Part shown: positions 6,996 through 14,193 of the stretch, piece after piece
Numbering within the stretch: the stretch's first letter is position 1
How the letters are laid out: each line of letters begins with the position of its first letter
NCBI GenBank assembly: GCA_012520235.1
Contig: JAAYOR010000184.1
Coordinates: 1 to 33,066, forward strand
DNA length: 33,066 nucleotides
From: Fretibacterium sp.
Lineage (GTDB): Bacteria > Synergistota > Synergistia > Synergistales > Aminobacteriaceae
Direction: 5' to 3'
The notes under the pieces: generated by a model
What the model saw: only the letters and a program-made list of their open reading frames with translations
Databases searched by the model: none
What the model was told of the DNA's origin: nothing
Made by a program: the position numbers and the translations under genes

Positions 6996-8243
6996 TCAAA
7001 GCTCCCGAGGGTAGAGAGGGAAGGGTTCGATGAGGGCCAGGGCGTCCTTCCTGCAGGCTTCCAGCACGGAGGCGTCCTCGGGCGCTTCGGCGACTCGGGT
7101 CATGATGTTCGCGATGCGGATGATCTCCGGCTCCTTAAGGCCCCTCTGGGTCACGGCGGTCGTCCCGATGCGCACCCCGCTGGTGACGGAGGGCTTCTCC
7201 GGGTCGAAGGGGATCATGTTTTTGTTCAGGGTGATGCCGACGGTCTCAAGCGCGTCCTGAAAGAGCTTGCCCGTGATCTTCCTGGGCCTCAGGTCCACCA
7301 GGACGATGTGGTTGTCCGTGCCCCCGCTGACGATGCGGAATCCGTTCCGGGCCAAAGCGTCCGCCAGGGCCCGGGCATTGACGACGACCTGCTGCATCGT
7401 GGCGCGGAACTCAGGCGAGAACGCGTGCTGAAAGAGCCAGGTCTTGGCCGCCATGATGTTGAGGTGGATGGAACTGAGAGAGCCGGGGAAAACCCCGCGG
7501 TCAAGGGTCCTGGCATGTTGGGCCTTGCAGAGGATAAGGCCTCCGCGCGGACCGCAGAGGGTCTTGGTGGTGGAGGAGGTGACGAAGTCCGCGTGGGGCA
7601 CGGGGCTGGGCAGGACCTTGGCTGCCACCAGCCCCGCCACGTGAGCCATGTCCACCATGAACAGGGCGCCGGCCTTGTGGGCGATGTTGGCGATGCGCTC
7701 GTAATCGATGAGGCGCGGATAGGCGCTCCCGCCTGCGATGACCAGTTTAGGTCTGTGCTCCTGAGCCATGGCCTCAAGCTCCTCGTAATCGATGAGCTCC
7801 GTGTCCCTGTTCAGTCCGTAGGAGACGAACCGGTAGACCTTGCTCATGAAGTTCGCCGGTGAGCCGTGGGTCAGGTGCCCGCCGTGGTCCAGCTTCATGC
7901 CCAGCACGCAGTCGCCGGGCGTGAGGACGGAGGCGTAGACCCCATAGTTGGCGGAGGAACCGGAGTAGGGCTGGAGGTTGGCGTGCTCGGCGCCGTAAAG
8001 GGCCTTGGCGCGCTCAATGCCCAGCCGCTCCATCTTGTCCGCAATCTGAGAGCCGGCCTGGAAGCGTGCGCCGGGATACCCTTCGGTGGTCTTGTTGGTG
8101 AACACGCAACCGGAGAGCTCCAAAAGCTCCTCACAGGCCGTGCTCTCGGAGGCGATCATCTCGATGTTGTGTTTCTGGCGCTCCAGCTCCTCAAGGACAA
8201 TTCCGTAAAGTTCGGGGTCCGATTTCCTTGTCGCTTCAAGCAT
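6996..8243 (-). CDS. glyA: Serine hydroxymethyltransferase-family enzyme (glycine hydroxymethyltransferase)
   Basis: This is a PLP enzyme that interconverts serine and glycine with transfer of a one-carbon unit to tetrahydrofolate. Its 415 residues match the family length. Seen are EMIASES (28-34), TNKTTEGYPG (49-58), VDMAHVAG (197-204), the PLP lysine Lys227 in STTKTLCGPRGG (224-235) and TSGVRIGT (354-361) with the substrate-binding Arg. Two positions are unusual. The residue before the PLP lysine is Thr226 where bacterial SHMTs normally have His, and QPYSGSSAN (91-99) replaces the usual QPHSGSQAN. It may therefore be a divergent SHMT or a related aldolase. AAGGAG precedes the ATG by about 11 bases. 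It lies between livK and livH, consistent with amino-acid catabolism. Confidence 0.88.
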   Translation of the reverse strand: MLEATRKSDPELYGIVLEELERQKHNIEMIASESTACEELLELSGCVFTNKTTEGYPGARFQAGSQIADKMERLGIERAKALYGAEHANLQPYSGSSANYGVYASVLTPGDCVLGMKLDHGGHLTHGSPANFMSKVYRFVSYGLNRDTELIDYEELEAMAQEHRPKLVIAGGSAYPRLIDYERIANIAHKAGALFMVDMAHVAGLVAAKVLPSPVPHADFVTSSTTKTLCGPRGGLILCKAQHARTLDRGVFPGSLSSIHLNIMAAKTWLFQHAFSPEFRATMQQVVVNARALADALARNGFRIVSGGTDNHIVLVDLRPRKITGKLFQDALETVGITLNKNMIPFDPEKPSVTSGVRIGTTAVTQRGLKEPEIIRIANIMTRVAEAPEDASVLEACRKDALALIEPFPLYPREL

Positions 8244-8299
8244 CTATCCAGCATCTCCTTTATGTCGATACGAGCTGTCATAACAAAAACCCACAGGGC

Positions 8300-8329
8300 C
8301 ACCCCGGCTCAAGGAGGTGAACCGGGGTG
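8300..8329 (-). promoter_or_regulatory. glyA leader hairpin with an anti-Shine-Dalgarno loop
   Basis: CACCCCGG (8300-8307) and CCGGGGTG (8322-8329) form a perfect 8-bp stem. In the glyA transcript its 14-base loop contains CACCTCCTT, the same bases as the 3' tail of 16S rRNA. It is therefore complementary to the glyA ribosome-binding site AAGGAG about 50 bases downstream. Pairing of loop and ribosome-binding site could control translation; this is inference from complementarity only. Confidence 0.4.
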
Positions 8330-8350
8330 CACCCACGCGACCTTTGCATG

Positions 8351-8377
8351 ATAATACAAAACTCTCTCTGTTTTCAA
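8351..8377 (-). promoter_or_regulatory. Candidate glyA promoter
   Basis: On the minus strand TTGAAA (8377-8372) is followed after 15 bases by TATTAT (8356-8351). The spacing is short by about two bases. It lies upstream of the glyA leader hairpin and downstream of the livK terminator, where a separate promoter is expected. Confidence 0.4.
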
Positions 8378-8434
8378 GTCCAACTGTCGCCCAAGGGGAA
8401 GTTTTTTCCACGCCCCACTTTTCAGGCGAAGGGC

Positions 8435-8471
8435 ATAAAAAAGAGGGGCCGTGCACAAAATGCACAGCCCC
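8435..8471 (-). terminator. Intrinsic terminator of livK
   Basis: On the minus strand GGGGCTGTGCA (8471-8461) pairs with TGCACGGCCCC (8455-8445) through 11 bp including one G-T pair, with a 5-base loop. TCTTTTTTAT follows. This is a textbook intrinsic terminator about 80 bases after the livK stop and isolates livK from glyA-livHMGF. Confidence 0.9.
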
Positions 8472-8489
8472 GGAAGGTACAGCTCCCGG

Positions 8490-8523
8490 AAAACCGTTTG
8501 TCTGAGAAACCTCAGGCGGTTTT
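8490..8523. terminator. Second stem-loop after livK, symmetric A/T flanks
   Basis: AAAACCG (8490-8496) pairs with CGGTTTT (8517-8523) and CTGAG (8502-8506) with CTCAG (8511-8515), with an asymmetric internal loop. T-runs on both strands allow bidirectional use. It lies between the livK stop and the stronger terminator. Confidence 0.45.
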
Positions 8524-8552
8524 CATGGCTCTTGGCCGCTTATGGCCTTGGC

Positions 8553-9683
8553 TTAAAGCTCCGGCTTGATCGTGCCGAGGAAGACCTTCTTGCCGTCCTT
8601 GATCTCGACGATGCCCATCTCTTTCTCTGCGTCGTGGGTCTCGTTCATCGTGGTCATGCCCGTGACGGTGGGGACGTCTTTGGTCTGCTCCAGTGCGTCG
8701 CGGATCTTATCGGGCTCGGCGCTGCCCGCGCGCTGGATGGCGTCAATCATCAGGATGTAGCTGTCGTAGCCCAGGGCCGCGTTGACGTTCGGAGCCTTGT
8801 CGGGGAAGGCTTCTTTCCACTGCTCGGTGAACTTGCTGGCTATTTCGTTCATGTCCTGCATGGAGGGATCGTAGGCGAAGGTCGTGTGCAGGAACCCTTC
8901 CACCGCGTCACCGCCCAGGGTGACGATCTCGGGGTTGTCCATCGCGTCGCCACCCATGAAGCGGAAGGTCGCCCCCAGCTCCTTGGCCTGCTTCAGGATG
9001 ATCGCGCCTTCGGAGAAGTAAGAGGGTGCGAAGACGATGTCGGGCTCCTTAGCGATTATTTCCGTCAGCTGCGCGGTGAAGTCCTGGTCGCCCCCCTGGT
9101 ACTTGAGTTCGGCGACTATCTCCCCGCCCATGTTGGTGAAGGCCTTCTTGAAGAAGCTGCTCAGTCCCACGCTGTAGTCGTTGGAGACGTCGATGAGGAG
9201 CGCAGCTTTTTTGAAGCCCAGGTTCCTGATGGCGTAGGTGGCCGCTCCGGCACCCTGGTAGGGGTCAATGAAGCAGGCGCGGAAGTAGTACTTCTTGCCC
9301 TGGGTCACCAGTGGGTTGGTGCAAGAGGTGCCCATGACGGGGATGCCCGCCTTTTCCGCAACCTCGCCGCCGGCCATGGCCAGGGAGGAGCCATAGGTGC
9401 CGATTATCGCCACAACCTTGTCGTGGTCAACGAGACGGGTGACGGCGTTGGCAGCCTCCACCTTATCGGACTTATTGTCCACGACGACAAGCTCAACCTT
9501 CTTGCCCAGCACCTCCGGGTACATCTTGTGGGCCAGCTGCGTGCCCTCAAGCTCCAACTGCCCCCCGAAGGCGTTGGCTCCGGTCAGACAGTTGTAGACG
9601 CCGATTTTGATGACGTCGTCAGCCGCAAAAGCCGCCCCTGCCAAAAGAAAAACCGTTACCAACACCAACAAAACTTTACGCAT
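8553..9683 (-). CDS. livK: Branched-chain amino-acid ABC transporter substrate-binding protein (LivK/LivJ type)
   Basis: This is the periplasmic receptor that delivers amino acids to the LivHM permease. The 376-residue precursor starts with a classic signal peptide, Met-Arg-Lys followed by a hydrophobic stretch and cleavage after AAFA at about residue 20. The mature part begins DDVIKIGVYNCLTG, the usual first strand of a type I periplasmic-binding fold. It continues with VVVDNKSD, the ligand-binding IIGTYGSSLAMA and LGYDSYILMIDAI near the C-terminus. The ORF extends 24 codons further upstream, but the ATG at 9683 has AAGGAGT 10 bases before it and gives the signal peptide directly. It has its own promoter, leader hairpins and terminator, as expected for a binding protein made in excess over its permease. 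Confidence 0.93.
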   Translation of the reverse strand: MRKVLLVLVTVFLLAGAAFAADDVIKIGVYNCLTGANAFGGQLELEGTQLAHKMYPEVLGKKVELVVVDNKSDKVEAANAVTRLVDHDKVVAIIGTYGSSLAMAGGEVAEKAGIPVMGTSCTNPLVTQGKKYYFRACFIDPYQGAGAATYAIRNLGFKKAALLIDVSNDYSVGLSSFFKKAFTNMGGEIVAELKYQGGDQDFTAQLTEIIAKEPDIVFAPSYFSEGAIILKQAKELGATFRFMGGDAMDNPEIVTLGGDAVEGFLHTTFAYDPSMQDMNEIASKFTEQWKEAFPDKAPNVNAALGYDSYILMIDAIQRAGSAEPDKIRDALEQTKDVPTVTGMTTMNETHDAEKEMGIVEIKDGKKVFLGTIKPEL

Positions 9684-9709
9684 CCATAAAACACTCCTTT
9701 CATTTTTGA

Positions 9710-9753
9710 GCTCTACGTTCCCGGAACGCTTTGTGCTCCCGGGAACGTAGAGC
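9710..9753 (-). promoter_or_regulatory. 15-bp perfect hairpin in the livK leader
   Basis: The arms 9710-9724 and 9739-9753 are exact reverse complements (GCTCTACGTTCCCGG), separated by 14 bases. It is transcribed just before the livK ribosome-binding site and lacks a following T-run. It may stabilise the 5' end of the livK mRNA or serve as a regulatory structure or operator. Confidence 0.6.
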
Positions 9754-9756
9754 AAG

Positions 9757-9790
9757 GTCCCCCTACGCGCCTTTGCGTCAGTCAGGGGAC
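9757..9790 (-). promoter_or_regulatory. Second hairpin in the livK leader
   Basis: GTCCCC (9757-9762) pairs with GGGGAC (9785-9790), with inner ACGC and GCGT able to extend the stem. It lies between the promoter and the 15-bp hairpin in the presumed 5' untranslated region. Confidence 0.4.
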
Positions 9791-9832
9791 AGTCTTAATT
9801 GTAAGCTACCCCTGAGGAGCGTACAATCTGTG

Positions 9833-9860
9833 ATTATACCGGATTTTTAACTGCCTACAA
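9833..9860 (-). promoter_or_regulatory. livK promoter
   Basis: On the minus strand TTGTAG (9860-9855) precedes a perfect TATAAT (9838-9833) by 16 bases. The -35 overlaps the abgT stop codon. It would give a leader of roughly 140 bases holding both livK hairpins. The -10 is strong and the -35 matches only partly. Confidence 0.6.
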
Positions 9861-11444
9861 CAGGACGGAGACACCGGGGCCGAGTGGGAGCCGCAACAGG
9901 TACCACACGATGAGAAGCAGGGTGAACCCGATGATATAGAAGATCGTGTAGGGCATGGACATGGAGATGACCGTGCCGATGCCGACCTCCGGGTCGCTCT
10001 CCTTTTTGTACTGTTCCAGCAGGCCGATGATCACCGGCAGGTAGTAGGACAGAGGCGTGATGATATTGGTGGTGGAATCGCCTATCCGGTAGGCCACCTG
10101 AGTCAGAGCGGGTGAGAAGCCGACCTGAGCGAACATCGGGACGAAGATGGGCGCCAGGATCAGCCACTTGGCTGAGCCGCTCATCATGAAGAGGTTGAGG
10201 AACGTCACCAGCAGGATGAAGAGCAGGAGCAAGGGGATGCCGCCGAGGTTCAGGGCCTGCAGCGCCTCCGCGCCCTTTACGGAGAGGATGATATCAAACT
10301 TGCTCATGCGGAAAAGCGCGACGAAGAGCGAGGCGGGCAGGACGACGACCATGAAGCCTGTACTCCCGACAAGCCCTTTCTGCATCAGTTTGGGGATATC
10401 CTCGCTCTTGCGGATGACGCCGGCGCCTATTCCGTAAGCGCTTCCCACGAAGAAGAAGAAGAGGAACAAAAGCGGCATAATGCTGCTCAGAAGAGGCGAG
10501 CGCGGCAGGATGGATCCGTCCGGTGAGCGGAACAGCGAGCCTTGAGGCCAGGTCAGCCAGGTCACAGCGGCAACGTAAAGGATAAAGGCCACAAGGGCGA
10601 AGAACAGCCCGCGGTTTTCGGCCGGGGTGACGGCGTGTTTCTTCAGCTCTTCCTCGTCGCTTCCCTGTTCCTCGTCGCCCAGCATTTTGACGGTGTACTT
10701 CTCGGTGACGTAGACCATCAGGAAGGTCAGCACAAAGGTCGCGGCTATCATGAAGTACCAGTTGATCAGGGGGTGGACCGGGGTGTCGGGTGGGATGTGG
10801 GGGGCGGTTTCGATGGCGGACTTGGTAATGCCGGCCAATAGGGCGTCCGTACCCGCGATGAAGAGGTTGGCGGTGAACCCTCCGGTGGCGGCGGCGTAAC
10901 CGGCCGCGATGCCCACCCATGGGTTGCGGCCCAGGGCCTTGAAGACGGCTGCCGCGATGACGGGGGTGAAGATGATGCCCGCGTCCGAAGCGAGGTTGGC
11001 GTTGATGCCCACGAGGGCTACCACTGCCGTCACCAGGGCGCGTGGGGCGCCCAGGATGGTCTTGCGCATCAGGGCTGAGATCATGCCGGTCTGCTCCACG
11101 ATGCCGATGCCCAGCATCATGGTGAGGACCAGGCCCAGAGGGGCGAAGTTCATGTAGGTCTTGACGAAATCAGCCAGGAAGGTGCGCAGCGAGTCGTAGT
11201 CCAGCAGGTTGGTGACGGCCACGGTCGTCTCCTTTGGAGCTTCTCCGGCCTTTGCCACCATGTAGGTTACGGACGTGCCGTCCTTGGCGAACCACCAGGA
11301 GAGGAAGACCACCAGGAACGAGAGGAGTACGAACAGCCAGAAGGGGTGAGGGAACTTGTTTCCGACTACCTCGACGCCCCGGATGAACCGCTCGAAGGCA
11401 GTTCGTTTGACAACTTGCTTCTGCTTTGTGTCCACATCAGTCAT
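9855..11444 (-). CDS. abgT: AbgT-family transporter (p-aminobenzoyl-glutamate type)
   Basis: This is an inner-membrane transporter of the AbgT family. Characterised members import p-aminobenzoyl-glutamate or export sulfonamide-type antimetabolites. The 529-residue protein has about 11-13 hydrophobic segments with re-entrant regions. Family motifs are GINANLASDAGIIFTPVIAA (145-164), TGGFTANLFIAGTDALLAG (188-206), FMMSGSAKWLILAPIFVPMF (about 416-435) and GDSTTNIITPLSYYLP (about 453-468). A charged cytoplasmic loop, DEEQGSDEEELKK, lies mid-protein. AAGGAGG 8 bases before the ATG fixes the start. The M20D amidohydrolase gene lies just upstream on the same strand, the pairing seen in abg loci, which favours uptake and cleavage of an N-acyl or aminobenzoyl amino acid. 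Confidence 0.9.
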   Translation of the reverse strand: MTDVDTKQKQVVKRTAFERFIRGVEVVGNKFPHPFWLFVLLSFLVVFLSWWFAKDGTSVTYMVAKAGEAPKETTVAVTNLLDYDSLRTFLADFVKTYMNFAPLGLVLTMMLGIGIVEQTGMISALMRKTILGAPRALVTAVVALVGINANLASDAGIIFTPVIAAAVFKALGRNPWVGIAAGYAAATGGFTANLFIAGTDALLAGITKSAIETAPHIPPDTPVHPLINWYFMIAATFVLTFLMVYVTEKYTVKMLGDEEQGSDEEELKKHAVTPAENRGLFFALVAFILYVAAVTWLTWPQGSLFRSPDGSILPRSPLLSSIMPLLFLFFFFVGSAYGIGAGVIRKSEDIPKLMQKGLVGSTGFMVVVLPASLFVALFRMSKFDIILSVKGAEALQALNLGGIPLLLLFILLVTFLNLFMMSGSAKWLILAPIFVPMFAQVGFSPALTQVAYRIGDSTTNIITPLSYYLPVIIGLLEQYKKESDPEVGIGTVISMSMPYTIFYIIGFTLLLIVWYLLRLPLGPGVSVLL

Positions 11445-11470
11445 ATCATTGCCTCCTTATTACTTGTGTT

Positions 11471-11484
11471 CCATTAAGTAATGG
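11471..11484 (-). promoter_or_regulatory. 14-bp palindrome upstream of abgT
   Basis: CCATTA and TAATGG flank two bases, forming a perfect palindrome about 25 bases before the abgT start. It could be an operator for a dimeric regulator or a small hairpin. No flanking promoter was recognised with confidence. Confidence 0.3.
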
Positions 11485-11592
11485 TTTGGTAATGTTCTGG
11501 ATAATGCCGTCAGGAGCTCCACGCGCCCGGTTACTCCTGAGCTGCCCCTATCCCCCTGCTCTCTGTCCCTGTCTTGCCGCTGCGGGGGTGTG

Positions 11593-12786
11593 TCACTCGT
11601 CGTTCAGGAATCCGGCCGCGCAGGAGGCCAGGAAGCGGATTCCTGTGACGAAGCACTTTTCGTCAGGGGCAAACTTAGTGTTGTGCAGCACGGCTGTCTC
11701 CTCCATCGGCTGCCCCACGGGCCGACAGCCCAGCCAGGCCATCAGGGCGGGCCGTTCACGGGCAAAGAAAGCGAAGTCTTCCCCGCCGAGGTCCGGGTCG
11801 GGCGCCGTCAGGATGGCGTTTGGCTTGAGGGAGTCGGAGAGCCGCTGCGTCAGGGCAAAGAGTTCGGGGTCGTTGAGCAGGGGCGGGTAACCGCGCACAT
11901 AGCGCAGAGAGCAGTCGCCACCCAGGGCCCGGGCTATTCCGGCCGCCGTCCGCTCGATGAGCTTGGGCATGAGGTCCTGGGTCTCGGGGTCGAGGGTCCG
12001 TACCGTCCCCTCCAGCTCGACCCGGTCGGCTATCACGTTGTAGCGGTAGCCGCCCCGAATCGTGCCGAGGCTGACGACGGCGGAGTCGAGGGGGCGGATG
12101 TTGCGCGCGACGATGCTTTGAAGGCCACTGATGACCTGAGCGGCTATCATAATCGCGTCCACGCCCTGGTGCGGGGCCGAGCCGTGAGAGGTCTTGCCCG
12201 TGACGGTCAGATAGATGCGGTCGGAGGCGCCCATCAGAGCGCCGGGCCGGGTGAGGATCTGGCCGGTCTCGTAGAGCGGCCACACGTGGAGGGCAAAGAG
12301 CGCGTCCACGTGCGGATCCTCCAGCACCCCGTCCTCTATCATACCGGGCGCCCCCCCGATGGGGTTCAGCTCCTCCGCAGGCTGGAAGAGGAACTTCACG
12401 TTGCCCTTGAGCTCGGCTCTCAGCTCCGAGAGCACGCAGGCCGCCCCCAGCAGGATGGCCGTGTGGGTGTCGTGCCCACAGGCGTGCATGACGCCCTCAA
12501 CCTGAGAAGCGTAAGGCAGCTCCGTCTCCTCCTGCATGGGCAGGGCATCTATGTCTGCCCGGAGGGCGACGGTCTTTCCGTCGCTCCCTCCCCGAAGCAG
12601 CCCCACAACGCCATGTCCTCCGACACCTCGACGCACCTCAAGCCCCAGTGCTTCCAGCTCCGAGGCCACGAGGGCCGCGGTTTTTTCCTCCTCCTGGCTC
12701 AGCTCGGGATGCGCGTGGATGGTCCGCCGCCATCCGACGACTCTTTCCTCGTACTTCTGCGCCCCATGCGCGATTTTTTCGTGCAT
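11593..12786 (-). CDS. M20D-family amidohydrolase (N-acyl / aminobenzoyl amino-acid hydrolase type)
   Basis: This is a dinuclear-metal amidase of peptidase family M20D, which includes hippurate hydrolase, IAA-amino-acid hydrolase and AbgA/AbgB. In 397 residues the expected metal ligands are all present: Cys103 and His105 in MHACGHDTHTA (100-110), Glu138-Glu139 in PAEEL, His167 in ALHVWP and His368 in LHNTKF. RADIDALPM (76-84) and the dimerisation-domain motif GKTSHGSAPHQGVDAI (197-212) are also typical. AAGGAGG lies 7 bases before the ATG. It has its own promoter upstream and is followed after 148 bases by abgT, so the two are probably co-transcribed. The adjacent transporter suggests a p-aminobenzoyl-glutamate-like or N-acyl amino-acid substrate. 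Confidence 0.92.
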   Translation of the reverse strand: MHEKIAHGAQKYEERVVGWRRTIHAHPELSQEEEKTAALVASELEALGLEVRRGVGGHGVVGLLRGGSDGKTVALRADIDALPMQEETELPYASQVEGVMHACGHDTHTAILLGAACVLSELRAELKGNVKFLFQPAEELNPIGGAPGMIEDGVLEDPHVDALFALHVWPLYETGQILTRPGALMGASDRIYLTVTGKTSHGSAPHQGVDAIMIAAQVISGLQSIVARNIRPLDSAVVSLGTIRGGYRYNVIADRVELEGTVRTLDPETQDLMPKLIERTAAGIARALGGDCSLRYVRGYPPLLNDPELFALTQRLSDSLKPNAILTAPDPDLGGEDFAFFARERPALMAWLGCRPVGQPMEETAVLHNTKFAPDEKCFVTGIRFLASCAAGFLNDE

Positions 12787-12840
12787 GGCACAACCTCCTT
12801 CCTCAAATGGCTCCGTCCGGGGCTTTTACCCGAGCGGGCT

Positions 12841-12855
12841 CCTCTGCAACAGAGG
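12841..12855 (-). promoter_or_regulatory. Small hairpin in the amidohydrolase leader
   Basis: CCTCTG and CAGAGG flank three bases, in the presumed 5' untranslated region between the promoter at 12901-12929 and the gene start. No T-run follows. Function is unknown. Confidence 0.3.
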
Positions 12856-12900
12856 CTTCCGGCACGCCAAAAACAGGATGCCCCTTCGCAGCGTCACCCT

Positions 12901-12929
12901 ATTATATAACACAAAAAATGGAGTTTCAG
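12901..12929 (-). promoter_or_regulatory. Promoter of the amidohydrolase-abgT unit
   Basis: On the minus strand CTGAAA (12929-12924) is followed after exactly 17 bases by TATAAT (12906-12901). This is a good vegetative-type promoter placed right after the hom stop codon, giving a leader of about 105 bases. Confidence 0.65.
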
Positions 12930-12934
12930 AATCT

Positions 12935-13981
12935 TTAGAACAGGCCCGAGCGTCGGGCGTTCACGATATCCCGCAGTGCCGACGCGGCCGCGGAAACGGG
13001 GCTGGAGGCCCCTCCCAGGATCACCAGCTCTCCCAGGGTGTCCGAGAGGTAACGCACGGCCTTGTTTTTGTCGGATAGCCATCGGAAGGGGTGGGAGGCG
13101 TCGAGCGTCCGGGGCGCCACACTCGCACGGACGCCGTTTCCCTCCCGGCGGGCCTCTCCGATCAAGCGAAGCCTGCCGCCCCCTTCCAGAGCGCGGCGGA
13201 CTTCCGCTGGCGACACGTTTTGAATGCCGGTCACGGAAAGGTCTTGAAGCCTCAGGTGCGTGTGCATCGCTGCGTTGGCCACAATCACGAGCTTTGCCGC
13301 CGTGTCCCATCCCTCCACGTCCGCGCTGGGGTCGGTTTCGGCGACGCCGTCCTTTTGGGCCTCGATCAAGGCTTCCGAAAACGATGCGCCGCGCTCCATA
13401 CGGCTCAAAATAAAGTTCGTCGTACCATTCAGGACGCCCTCGACCAAAAGCACCTCGGAGCCCGCCAGGGCTTCCCTCGCGTTCAGGAGGGATGGCAGGG
13501 CCCCGCCCGCGGTGCAGCCGATGCCCAGCAACAAGGGGCGGCCCGAGGTCGAAGCTGACGCCAAAGAAAACAGCTCATCCCACGCGACCAAAAAAGGACC
13601 TTTGTTTCCTGTTACCACATGAAGGCCGTTTTTGAGAGCGGAGCGGATGTGGCTCAGGCCGGGTTCTCCGGTGAAGCGGTTGGTGGGGGTGAACTCGGCT
13701 AAGAGGTCAAAGGCCTTTCGGGACAGGAGCACCTCGAAGTTCAGGGAACGGTCGAAGCCGTGGACGCTTTCGAGGGGTTCTCCGCGGCGCGCCAGTTCAG
13801 ACAGCCGACCACAATCCAGTCCGTCGGGGGCGAAGAGTCCCCCACGGCTCGTCAAAACACAGGTCAGAGTAAGTTCCAGCCCCTCCGCAGCCAGGGAAGC
13901 TCGTTTTGCTTCCAGCAACTCCGCCAGAGCTTTTCCCACTCGCCCATAACCGACAATGCCCACGCGAAGCCGCGCCGTCAT
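12935..13981 (-). CDS. hom: Homoserine dehydrogenase, short form without ACT domain
   Basis: This cytosolic enzyme reduces aspartate semialdehyde to homoserine with NAD(P)H, on the way to threonine, methionine and isoleucine. The 348 residues contain the Rossmann motif GIVGYGRVG (8-16), VVTGNKGP (122-129) and the family signature GVLNGTTNFIL (182-192) followed by AETDPSADVEGWDTAAK (214-230) with the catalytic Asp226 and Lys230. Many bacterial enzymes carry a C-terminal ACT domain giving about 430 residues; here the protein ends after the catalytic domain, so threonine feedback through ACT is not expected. The ATG overlaps the stop of a 45-codon upstream ORF (ATGA), implying coupled translation. 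No aspartokinase or threonine gene is nearby. Confidence 0.92.
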   Translation of the reverse strand: MTARLRVGIVGYGRVGKALAELLEAKRASLAAEGLELTLTCVLTSRGGLFAPDGLDCGRLSELARRGEPLESVHGFDRSLNFEVLLSRKAFDLLAEFTPTNRFTGEPGLSHIRSALKNGLHVVTGNKGPFLVAWDELFSLASASTSGRPLLLGIGCTAGGALPSLLNAREALAGSEVLLVEGVLNGTTNFILSRMERGASFSEALIEAQKDGVAETDPSADVEGWDTAAKLVIVANAAMHTHLRLQDLSVTGIQNVSPAEVRRALEGGGRLRLIGEARREGNGVRASVAPRTLDASHPFRWLSDKNKAVRYLSDTLGELVILGGASSPVSAAASALRDIVNARRSGLF

Positions 13982-14115
13982 GTTCGAGGTCCCGTCGAAA
14001 AGCCGGGCGCGACGCCCAGCTTGTACTCGCTTTTGCAGGCGCAGAAAGCCGGTTTTAAGCTTGCCTCAGTCTCCGAAGCGAGAAGGGTAAGAAAGAGAGC
14101 CAACGTTTTTTTCAT
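13978..14115 (-). CDS. Small ORF (45 aa) overlapping the start of hom
   Basis: I do not recognise this peptide. It starts MKKTLALFLTLLASETEAS, which resembles a short signal peptide, and ends with a Cys-containing basic tail. GGAGG lies 6-7 bases before its ATG and its TGA overlaps the hom ATG by the ATGA arrangement. Three independent signs therefore support translation: ribosome-binding site, start and coupled stop. A hairpin (14148-14155 with 14170-14177) and a candidate promoter lie upstream. It could be a small exported protein or a translational enhancer of hom. It lacks the run of Thr, Ile or Met codons expected of a classic attenuator peptide. Confidence 0.5.
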   Translation of the reverse strand: MKKTLALFLTLLASETEASLKPAFCACKSEYKLGVAPGFSTGPRT

Positions 14116-14147
14116 TTCAAGCCTCCGGATTCTCTTCGCTGGGGAAA

Positions 14148-14177
14148 ATCTGAAGGGAGACAGCCGCCGCTTCAGAT
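14148..14177 (-). promoter_or_regulatory. 8-bp hairpin in the leader of the hom transcript
   Basis: ATCTGAAG and CTTCAGAT are exact reverse complements around 14 bases. The structure lies between the candidate promoter and the 45-codon ORF. Its role is unknown. Confidence 0.35.
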
Positions 14178-14193
14178 GCCCGAGTGTCGAAAC

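Larger units (their letters stand above)
8244..8552. other. Structured gap between livK and glyA
   Basis: No gene is seen in these 309 bases. From right to left on the minus strand it holds the livK terminator region, a candidate glyA promoter and a hairpin leader in front of glyA. These are listed separately. Confidence 0.7.

Noticed and set aside
8451-9689. 412-codon plus-strand ORF opposite livK
   Set aside because: It is the mirror frame of a well-supported livK gene. Long shadow ORFs are common in GC-rich DNA.
11590-12909. 439-codon plus-strand ORF opposite the amidohydrolase
   Set aside because: The minus-strand frame carries all M20D metal ligands and a good start; the plus frame has no recognisable domain.
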